From JAFAGX01 sp035624215 (GTDB lineage: Bacteria; Acidobacteriota; Terriglobia; Terriglobales; Acidobacteriaceae), in assembly GCA_035624215.1 (NCBI GenBank), contig DASPRY010000129.1, positions 75,820-139,819 on the forward strand: a stretch of DNA of 64,000 bases. Direction: 5' to 3'. The notes under the pieces were generated by a model, which searched no databases, had not been told where the DNA came from, and was given only the letters and a program-made list of their open reading frames with translations. Shown in pieces: positions 57,087 to 64,000 of the stretch (the first letter of the stretch is position 1; every line of letters starts with the position of its first letter). A program made the position numbers and the translations under genes.

Positions 57087-59951
57087 ATGTCAGTTGCATC
57101 GCCAGCTAAATCTTCCGGAAGGCAGTTTTTGTCATTAGCGCTCGTCTTTCTGTCTGTCTCAGCTCTCTATCTTTATGCCTTCCCGCAGGCCAATGTCTTC
57201 TACGCAGGCGTTGTTCTGCTGCACGCCATCGCAGGTGTGATCACTACTCTTCTAGCTATCAGATTTCTATATCGGAACTTCGTTGAGGCAACTCCGCTCT
57301 CTCGTGTTGGCTGGATCATGCTTTTCGCCGGGGCGGTTGTTGGATTGCTTCTGATCAAGACTGGTACGCCGCGATCCGAGTGGCGTCTTCTCTACGCTCA
57401 TATCCTGCTCTCGTTGGCGGGTGTGGGAATCCTGTTTGCAGTATGGTTCCCTTGGCTGCGGCTCAGACCTGTGCTGCGATGCGCGATCAGCCTTCTAGTG
57501 CTTGCGGTGCTTGGTTTTGGCGCGAAATATGTGCGAGAGTCTCGCTGGCGTAGTCAGGCTCGCATTGAGAACCCTACGATCGCTCCGGCAAATATGAATG
57601 GCGAAGGCGACGGGCCTGATGGGCCGTTCTTCCCCAGTTCCGCGCAGGTCTACGGAAAAGAAAAAATTCCCAGCAAGTTCTTCATGGAGTCGGATTCCTG
57701 CAAGCGCTGTCATCAGGACATCTACAATCAATGGTTCAGTTCGGCGCACCATTTTTCCTCATTCAATAATCAGTGGTATCGCAAAAGCATTGAATACATG
57801 CAGGACACGATAGGCACGAAACCCTCCAAATGGTGCGGAGGATGCCACGATCCGGCAGTGCTCTACAGCGGACTGATGGACACTCCCATCAAGCAGGTCG
57901 TGCATCGTCCGGAGGCGCAAGCCGGCCTTGGTTGCATGATGTGCCATTCCATTGCGCACGTGAAAAGCACCATGGGCCAGGGCGATTTTTATCTGGAATA
58001 TCCCACGCTGCACGAACTGGCCGCAACCAGGAATCCAGTGGTGCGCTGGATGCATGATTTCCTGGTCGAACTGAATCCCGAGCCGCATCGCCGCGTGTTT
58101 CTCAAGCCATTTATGCGAGACCAGACGGCGGAATTCTGTTCCGGTTGCCACAAGGTTCATCTTGACGTTCCGGTCAATCATTACCGTTGGATTCGCGGCT
58201 TTAACGAATACGACAATTGGCAGGCCAGCGGAGTCTCCGGCCAGGGCGCGCGGTCTTTTTATTACCCCCCGAAGCCGGCGCAGTGTGCCGATTGTCACAT
58301 GCCACTCACCCGGTCGAGTGACCAGGGGAACATCGACGGATTTGTGCACTCGCATCGCTTTCCTGGTGCGAACACTGCACTTCCCACCGCCAATGAGGAC
58401 AGCGAGCAACTGAAAGTTACGGAAGATTTCCTGAAAAACAGTATTTTGAGTGTGGATATCTTTGCGCTCGCGCCAGCAGGAGACGAAGTGAGCCGGGCCC
58501 CGGCTGGCCGTTCTGAGATCTCAACAACCTTCGCCGTAGGGGAAGAAGCGGAAACGAAGATTACTCCGGCACCGGAAGGTCAACTGGTTCCGATTACAGC
58601 TCCGCTCAACCGGGTTCTGCCTATCGTCCGCCGTGGGGATACGGTTCGGGTTGACGTTGTGGTGCGCACCAGAAGGATTGGACACTTCTTCCCGGGCGGA
58701 ACAGTGGACGCTTACGATACCTGGCTGGAATTGAAAGGCACAGACGATAACGGCCAGGTAGTTTTCTGGAGCGGAATGGTAGAAGACGGTGGCAAAGGGC
58801 CAGTGGAAAAGGGGGCGCACTTCTACCGCTCACTTCAGGTTGACGCTCACAGCAATCCGATCAACAAACGCAATGCCTGGGCCACTCGCGCCGTCGTCTA
58901 TGTGCACCTGATTCCGCCCGGCGCAGCCGATACCGTTCACTATCGCTTGCAGGTTCCGGAGAATGCCGGCGGGAAGATCACACTTCACGCTCGACTCTGT
59001 TATCGCAAGTTTGCCTGGTGGAATACCCAGTTCTCCTTCGCGGGTATGCCTGATCCCGGCGAAACGGGTCCCAGCGTGACGCCCGATTTCGACGACACGA
59101 AGTATGTGTTCGGTGCCTCGCTAAGAGGAATTTCCGCCAAACAAGAAAGAATTCCCGATGTTCCCATCGTTGCGCTTGCTGAAAACGAAGTCACGTTGAC
59201 GGTTGTTCCGCACAACACTCCGGCGCCGCAGCCCCAAACCGTTCTTCGGAAGGATGATTGGGAACGCTGGAACGATTATGGCATCGGCCTTTTATTGCAA
59301 GGCGATCTGAAGGGCGCGCAGGCGGCTTTCGAGAAGGCGACGGAAGTCGATCCGGGGAACCCCGATGGCTGGGTGAACATTGGCCGCGCGGCGGTGCAAG
59401 AAGGAGACATGAGCCGTGCCCGCAACGTGCTTGAGAAAGCGTTGCTGCTCAGCCCTGATCTGGCGCGCGCGCATTTCTTCTATGCGAAAGTCCTGCGCAA
59501 CGATGGCCGTTACGATGAAGCCGCCGATCATCTGCGCAGAGTTCTAATTCAATATCCCCGCGATCGCGTGGTATTGAACGATTTAGGGCGGATTCTCTTT
59601 CTTGAGCGGAAATACGCAGAAGCGGTGAATCTGCTGCAAGCTGTGCTGGCAATCGATCCTGAAGACCTGCAGGCTAACTACAACCTGATGCTTTGCTACA
59701 ACGGTTTAGGCGATGAAGAGCGCGCGCACGAGCACCAGGTGCGCTACTTGAGGTTTAAAGCTGATGAGGCTTCGCAAGCAATTACTGGGCCTTATCGCCG
59801 GCTCAATCCCGAAGACAACAACGAACGGCAGGCCGTCCACGAGCACGTGTCTGTGCCGTTAGACAAAAATCACTTAGGGACAGTTGTGAGCGCTCCTGCG
59901 ATCGATCTCCACTCGGCTCAGCCTGGCGCAGTATCCGGGGGATCCGAGTGA
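57087..59951 (+). CDS. membrane-anchored multihaem cytochrome c with C-terminal TPRs
   Basis: 954 residues. About five membrane helices in the first 150 residues (FLSLALVFLSVSALYLYAF to AISLLVLAVLGFGAKYV) are followed by a periplasmic cytochrome c554-like region with five CxxCH haem sites: CKRCH, CGGCH, CMMCH, CSGCH and CADCH. A beta-rich domain follows (HFFPGGTVDAYDTWLELKG), then three to four TPRs (DYGIGLLLQGDLKGAQAAFEKATEV, then RAHFFYAKVLRNDGRYDEAADHLRRVL). It suggests electron transfer coupled to protein contacts at the membrane; the reaction is not known. It overlaps the CRTAC1 gene by four bases, so the two are co-translated. Confidence 0.88.
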   Translation: MSVASPAKSSGRQFLSLALVFLSVSALYLYAFPQANVFYAGVVLLHAIAGVITTLLAIRFLYRNFVEATPLSRVGWIMLFAGAVVGLLLIKTGTPRSEWRLLYAHILLSLAGVGILFAVWFPWLRLRPVLRCAISLLVLAVLGFGAKYVRESRWRSQARIENPTIAPANMNGEGDGPDGPFFPSSAQVYGKEKIPSKFFMESDSCKRCHQDIYNQWFSSAHHFSSFNNQWYRKSIEYMQDTIGTKPSKWCGGCHDPAVLYSGLMDTPIKQVVHRPEAQAGLGCMMCHSIAHVKSTMGQGDFYLEYPTLHELAATRNPVVRWMHDFLVELNPEPHRRVFLKPFMRDQTAEFCSGCHKVHLDVPVNHYRWIRGFNEYDNWQASGVSGQGARSFYYPPKPAQCADCHMPLTRSSDQGNIDGFVHSHRFPGANTALPTANEDSEQLKVTEDFLKNSILSVDIFALAPAGDEVSRAPAGRSEISTTFAVGEEAETKITPAPEGQLVPITAPLNRVLPIVRRGDTVRVDVVVRTRRIGHFFPGGTVDAYDTWLELKGTDDNGQVVFWSGMVEDGGKGPVEKGAHFYRSLQVDAHSNPINKRNAWATRAVVYVHLIPPGAADTVHYRLQVPENAGGKITLHARLCYRKFAWWNTQFSFAGMPDPGETGPSVTPDFDDTKYVFGASLRGISAKQERIPDVPIVALAENEVTLTVVPHNTPAPQPQTVLRKDDWERWNDYGIGLLLQGDLKGAQAAFEKATEVDPGNPDGWVNIGRAAVQEGDMSRARNVLEKALLLSPDLARAHFFYAKVLRNDGRYDEAADHLRRVLIQYPRDRVVLNDLGRILFLERKYAEAVNLLQAVLAIDPEDLQANYNLMLCYNGLGDEERAHEHQVRYLRFKADEASQAITGPYRRLNPEDNNERQAVHEHVSVPLDKNHLGTVVSAPAIDLHSAQPGAVSGGSE

Positions 59952-61714
59952 GCAGAGACTTCAGCCGAACAGCGCACACCTCAAAGATTGGAAATCATGT
60001 GAGCCACGCTTCTTACACGCTTCACCGCGCCTTAGCGGCAGCTTGGCTGCTGTTCATCGCCGCGCCTGCCGTGGCTCAGGCGCAGAGCATTCAGTTCCGC
60101 GACATTACCGCAAAAGCGGGCATTCATTTTGTCCACAACAACGGAGCGTTCGGAAAAAAATACCTTCCGGAAACCATGGGCCCGGGATGCGCGTTCATCG
60201 ACTACGACAACGATGGCTGGCCCGACATTTTGCTGGTCAACGGACAAAAGTGGCCAGCGTTGGCCGACGAACGCGCGAAACGCGGACCCACAACTCCCAA
60301 GCTCTACCATAACAACCACGATGGCACGTTTACCGATGTAACGAGCAAGGCAGGTCTTGCCGTGCCAATGTTTGGAATGGGTGTCGCTATTGGGGATTAT
60401 GACAACGATGGCTATGACGACATTTTCATCAGCGCGCTCGGCCAGAGCCACCTTTTTCACAATAATGGAAACGGCACATTTACTGACGTGACCAAGGCCG
60501 CGGGTCTGTGGGGACCGAACGAATTTTCTGCGAGTGCGGCTTGGGTGGATTACGACCGCGATGGCAACCTCGATTTGATCGTGGCGAATTACGTGCAATG
60601 GTCAATCGAAGGCGACCTCTACTGCACGCTGGATGGTGTACACAAATCCTATTGCACGCCGGAGTCTTACAAAGGGGCATCTGCCCGGCTGTGGCATAAC
60701 CTGGGGAACGGCAAGTTCGAGGATGTAACCCAGAAGGCAGGTCTCTACGATACTTCTTCCAAGACTCTGGGAGTCGCCATTCTTGATTACAACGGGGATG
60801 GGTGGCCGGACATTGTGCTGGCCAATGACACTCAGCCCAACAAGCTTTATCTCAACAAGCGCAATGGAACCTTCGAAGAGCGAGGGGTTCCGGCTGGCAT
60901 CGGGTTTAGCGAAGATGGTGTGGCGCGCGCGGGAATGGGTGTGGATGCGGCCGATTACGACCGCTCGGGCCATCCCAGCATCATCATTACCAATTTCGCT
61001 AATCAGATGCTCTCGCTGTACCACAATGAGGGGAATGGTTTGTTTGTGGATGAAGCTCCGCGTTCTGAGGTCGGACGTGCAACTCTGGTGACGCTTGGCT
61101 TCGGCTGCTTCTTCTTTGATTACGACAACGACGGCTGGCCTGACATTTTTGTTGCCGACGGGCACATCGAAGACGCCATTGAGCGGGTGCAGGCGCGAGT
61201 GTCATATGCAGAGCCGCCGCATGTATTTCGCAATCTGGGAGATGGGAAATTCCAGGAAGTCACAAAATCGCTGGGGGAGGCTTTTGCCAGTCCGAAAGTG
61301 GCTCGCGGCGCGGCTTACGCAGACATTGATAATGACGGAGCGTTGGATGTGCTGCTCACTACGAACGGGGGGCCTGCTTATCTCTTCCATAATGAAGGTG
61401 GAACCAATCACAGCCTGCGGCTGAAGCTGGTTGGAACAAAATCAAATCGAGACGGCATCGGAGCAGTTGTTCGCGTAGCGACGGGAAAAGATCATCAATG
61501 GCAGATGCTGCACAGCGGTTCGAGTTATCTTTCGCAGAGTGAACTGGTGCTGACATTCGGGCTGGGAACGGCAACGAAGGCTGATGCCATCGAAGTGCAA
61601 TGGCCGAGTGGTCAAGTCGACAAGCTGGCAAATGTGCCCGCGAGCCAGACCATCACCGTGCAGGAAGGCAAAGGCATCGTCGGAAGCAGAGCGTACCGCA
61701 AAGCGTCCGATTGA
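59948..61714 (+). CDS. CRTAC1 family protein (FG-GAP repeats plus ASPIC/UnbV)
   Basis: 588 residues, GTG start overlapping the previous stop (GTGA). Signal peptide (AAAWLLFIAAPAVAQAQ), then seven or so FG-GAP/VCBS repeats with Ca-binding DYDNDGWPDI, GDYDNDGYDDI, DYDRDGNLDL, DYNGDGWPDI and DIDNDGALDV loops. The ASPIC/UnbV domain follows (HSLRLKLVGTKSNRDGIGAVVRV, then GSSYLSQSELVLTFGLG). A beta-propeller, exported and surface-bound, likely a ligand- or sugar-binding partner of the cytochrome upstream, which is an inference. The gene is 80 bases from the next homologue. Confidence 0.9.
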   Translation: MSRDFSRTAHTSKIGNHVSHASYTLHRALAAAWLLFIAAPAVAQAQSIQFRDITAKAGIHFVHNNGAFGKKYLPETMGPGCAFIDYDNDGWPDILLVNGQKWPALADERAKRGPTTPKLYHNNHDGTFTDVTSKAGLAVPMFGMGVAIGDYDNDGYDDIFISALGQSHLFHNNGNGTFTDVTKAAGLWGPNEFSASAAWVDYDRDGNLDLIVANYVQWSIEGDLYCTLDGVHKSYCTPESYKGASARLWHNLGNGKFEDVTQKAGLYDTSSKTLGVAILDYNGDGWPDIVLANDTQPNKLYLNKRNGTFEERGVPAGIGFSEDGVARAGMGVDAADYDRSGHPSIIITNFANQMLSLYHNEGNGLFVDEAPRSEVGRATLVTLGFGCFFFDYDNDGWPDIFVADGHIEDAIERVQARVSYAEPPHVFRNLGDGKFQEVTKSLGEAFASPKVARGAAYADIDNDGALDVLLTTNGGPAYLFHNEGGTNHSLRLKLVGTKSNRDGIGAVVRVATGKDHQWQMLHSGSSYLSQSELVLTFGLGTATKADAIEVQWPSGQVDKLANVPASQTITVQEGKGIVGSRAYRKASD

Positions 61715-61793
61715 GGTTACAGCCACAGCGCGATCGGGAATTTCGGGAAAACTCTGTGTGCTCCGTGTCCGCTGTGGTTTACTGATCTTACGG

Positions 61794-64000
61794 ATGACCC
61801 AACGTAAGCTGCTCATTCTGACAATTGTCTGTGCCGCAGTGCTGCTTGCGGCGGTTGAACAAAGCTCTTCGCCGACGGACAAGCGTGTAGAAGCTGCCCG
61901 CTTTAATAATTTGGGCGCAGCTTACATGAATCAGCAGCTTTTTGAAAAAGCTCTCGAGAACTTCACACAAGCCGCGAAGCTCGATCCCAAGTTGCACATT
62001 GCCGTGGTAAATCAAGGTATTGGACTGCTGAATCTGGGACGGATCGACGCGGCGAAATCAATTCTTGAGGAATCCGTCAAGCTTGATCCTAACGATGCCC
62101 ACGCCTGGTACAACCTTGGCCTGCTATACAAGAACACCGGGTCCGAGGCGCAGCTCTCCATCGAAGCGTTCCGGCAGGTTACCGAAATCGATCCCAACGA
62201 CCCAGATGCCTGGTACTTCCTGGGTGCGGTGTACTCACAGAATAAGGAATACGGAGAGGCGATAGGCGCTTTCGAACGTGCGGTAAGGCTGAACGCATTC
62301 CACGCTTCCGCGGAGTTCGGACTGTCGCGCGCCTATCAGCAATCCGGTGATCTCACGCACGCTCGCGAGCACCTAGCACGCTTTCAGTACGTCACCCAAA
62401 AGAAGTTAGGTTCGCCGATCACTTTGGCCTACGGCGAACAGGGCAAGAACTCGCTGGCGGAAGAATCGCCCGCCGCACCGCAAAAGGTTCCTCCGCAAAT
62501 CCAAGTGAAGTTTGTGGACGTAACCGAGAAGGCAGGCCTGATCACCAAATCTGCGCCGGCGAGTAACGAGCTCGCCTCATGGCTTGGGCCAGGCGCTTGT
62601 TTTATCGACTATGACAATGACGGGCTTATCGACATCTTCCTGCCTGATAACGGCAAAGATGGCGGCATGTCGCTCTACCACAACCTCGGTAACGGCAAAT
62701 TTGAAGATGTCACGCGGAAAGCAGGCCTTGATCCGACTCTGCACGGTATCGGCTGCACAGCGGGGGATTATGACAATGATGGTTTTGCCGACTTGGTGGT
62801 CAGTCTCCGGAACGGGATACTGCTCTTGCACAACGAGAAAAATCGGACATTTAAGAACACGTCGGCAGTAGCTGGCATACAACAGCTAACGCACGTAGCA
62901 GGACTGACCTTCATTGACTACGATCATGACGGAGATCTGGATCTTTATGGCTCAAGCGGAATGATCCTTGTGGCGGGCGGTGTCAGCAGCGGCTCCAGTG
63001 TGATGTGGCGGAACAACGGCAATGGCACCTTCACCGATGTTGACCTTAACGTCTCGACGTCTTCTTCGGCGACGAATGCAATTGGCATTGACTATAACAA
63101 CGACCGAGCTGTCGATTTGCTTGTAGCCGGAGAAAACGGCCCCTTTCTTTTTCAGAATCCGAGAGAGGGAGCTTTCGTGCTGGTAGAACCGTGGCCCTGG
63201 TCGGGTGCGATGCCTATTTCTACCGAGGGCGTGACTGTGCTGGATTTCAACCACGACGGCTGGATGGACATCGCATTCACACATGATGGATGGCGTTCAT
63301 TTACGCTCTGGAAGAACCGACAAGGGAGGAACTTCGAGGGTGTCTCTCTTCCAGAGACCAACTGGGCCCGCGCCTTCGGCGTCGCCGCCATCGACTACGA
63401 CAACGATGGCTGGATCGATCTCGTCGCCGTCGGTGAGACCAAAGACGGCAAAGGCGAAGTTCGCCTCTTCCGCAATCTCGGGCCAGACGGCTTCAAAGAT
63501 GTCACCGCCGACGTCGGTCTCGACAAGATCAATCTCAAGGATCCCCGGGCTGTTATCGTTGGTGACTACGACAACGACGGCGCCCCCGACCTGCTCATCA
63601 CTCAAAATCACGGTCCGGCGGTTTTGCTCCGCAATGAAGGCGGAAATCAGAACCACTGGCTTCGCTTGAATTTGAAAGGACTCGCCGACAATAAGAACGC
63701 AATCGGAACGAAAGTGGAAGTCTTTGCCGGAGGCAATCGCCAGAAATTTGAAATTGCCGGCTCCTCCGGCTACCTTGGCCAAAACTCGCCATATCTCACG
63801 GTCGGTCTCGGGCAATCGAAGGTTGCCGATGTTGTCCGCATGCTCTGGCCCACAGGAGTCCTGCAGGACGAAATTGAAGTGGCCGCCGATCAGGAACACA
63901 AGTTCATGGAAATCGATCGCCGCGGCAGTTCCTGCCCGACTCTTTTCGTTTGGGATGGTCACAAGTACAAGTTTGTCGCCGATATGCTTGGCGCTGGGGT
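61794..64000 (+). CDS. TPR plus CRTAC1 protein, cut by the window end
   Basis: ATG 61794 opens a frame that stays open to the last base, at least 735 residues. The signal-anchor LLILTIVCAAVLLAAVEQSS is followed by five TPRs (NNLGAAYMNQQLFEKALENF, AWYNLGLLYKNTGS, AWYFLGAVYSQNKEYGEAI). Then come FG-GAP repeats (DYDNDGLIDIFLP, GDYDNDGFADLVVS, DYDHDGDLDLYGS, DFNHDGWMDIAF, DYDNDGWIDLVAV, GDYDNDGAPDLLI) and an ASPIC/UnbV region (GTKVEVFAGGNRQKFEIAGSSG). The sequence stops in CPTLFVWDGHKYKFVADMLG. Same direction as the two genes before it and probably of one operon with them. Confidence 0.88.
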   Translation, partial: MTQRKLLILTIVCAAVLLAAVEQSSSPTDKRVEAARFNNLGAAYMNQQLFEKALENFTQAAKLDPKLHIAVVNQGIGLLNLGRIDAAKSILEESVKLDPNDAHAWYNLGLLYKNTGSEAQLSIEAFRQVTEIDPNDPDAWYFLGAVYSQNKEYGEAIGAFERAVRLNAFHASAEFGLSRAYQQSGDLTHAREHLARFQYVTQKKLGSPITLAYGEQGKNSLAEESPAAPQKVPPQIQVKFVDVTEKAGLITKSAPASNELASWLGPGACFIDYDNDGLIDIFLPDNGKDGGMSLYHNLGNGKFEDVTRKAGLDPTLHGIGCTAGDYDNDGFADLVVSLRNGILLLHNEKNRTFKNTSAVAGIQQLTHVAGLTFIDYDHDGDLDLYGSSGMILVAGGVSSGSSVMWRNNGNGTFTDVDLNVSTSSSATNAIGIDYNNDRAVDLLVAGENGPFLFQNPREGAFVLVEPWPWSGAMPISTEGVTVLDFNHDGWMDIAFTHDGWRSFTLWKNRQGRNFEGVSLPETNWARAFGVAAIDYDNDGWIDLVAVGETKDGKGEVRLFRNLGPDGFKDVTADVGLDKINLKDPRAVIVGDYDNDGAPDLLITQNHGPAVLLRNEGGNQNHWLRLNLKGLADNKNAIGTKVEVFAGGNRQKFEIAGSSGYLGQNSPYLTVGLGQSKVADVVRMLWPTGVLQDEIEVAADQEHKFMEIDRRGSSCPTLFVWDGHKYKFVADMLGAG

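Overview
The window looks like a chromosomal segment of an Acidobacteriota bacterium, probably class Terriglobia (Koribacter or Sulfotelmatobacter-like). This rests on gene content rather than on a marker gene. The pointers are a secreted protein with seven GNLYGTT-type repeats and an internal lipobox, a CadC-like winged-helix/TolB/TPR regulator, CRTAC1 (FG-GAP plus ASPIC/UnbV) proteins beside a multihaem cytochrome-TPR protein, a response regulator fused to a thioredoxin-reductase-like protein, and moderately high GC with dense coding on both strands. No rRNA, tRNA, CRISPR array, prophage or intact insertion sequence was found.

Layout. 1-7.7 kb: thiL, a small secreted protein, an acyl-CoA carboxyltransferase, an unknown protein, then a TPP-dependent enzyme paired with a HisD-family dehydrogenase. 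7.8-10.1 kb: the secreted repeat protein. 10.4-14.45 kb: a minus-strand assimilatory sulfate reduction operon (sulfite reductase, precorrin-2 dehydrogenase-like, SUMT, APS reductase). 14.7-18.4 kb: the response regulator/oxidoreductase fusion, its cNMP-binding kinase partner and MarC. 18.5-20.4 kb: decayed genes (porin tail, truncated cyclase, frameshifted PP2C) and a TPR protein. 20.5-24.0 kb: a Cys-containing protein, a thioesterase and cydAB. 24-28 kb: methyltransferase, Mrp ATPase, threonine dehydratase-like and sarcosine oxidase-like genes. 28-34.8 kb: CIRCE-hrcA-grpE-dnaJ-rsmE and a UvrD/PD-(D/E)XK helicase-nuclease. 34.8-44 kb: a 13-codon lysine-rich gene, thiolase, PAS kinase, comM, a small protein with a SagB-like oxidoreductase, and the CadC-TPR regulator. 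44-54 kb: small proteins, rmlD, CAP-domain protein, RNase H-like, DUF3175, TSUP exporter with DUF1634, two MFS transporters, an ICMT-like protein and a PstS-like protein. 54-64 kb: a Crp/Fnr regulator, an amidase, and the multihaem cytochrome-TPR and CRTAC1 cluster, which runs off the right edge.

The most striking element lies upstream of the sulfite reductase operon on the minus strand (14263-14449). A consensus promoter starts an essentially leaderless 28-codon leader gene containing CCCACCC (six Cys codons). A Rho-independent terminator follows, and its U-tract abuts the sulfite reductase start codon. Three mutually exclusive helices (8, 10 and 12 bp) form the arms of a textbook transcription attenuator. 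It would let the cell tie sulfate reduction and sirohaem synthesis to the supply of charged tRNA-Cys.

Other regulatory readings: a perfect TGTGA-N6-TCACA site at about -41 of a predicted cydAB promoter, plus a Crp/Fnr protein at 54.7 kb that carries FNR-like cysteines and a CRP-like recognition helix; and a CIRCE element over a consensus promoter for the heat-shock operon. All functional statements are inferred from sequence only.
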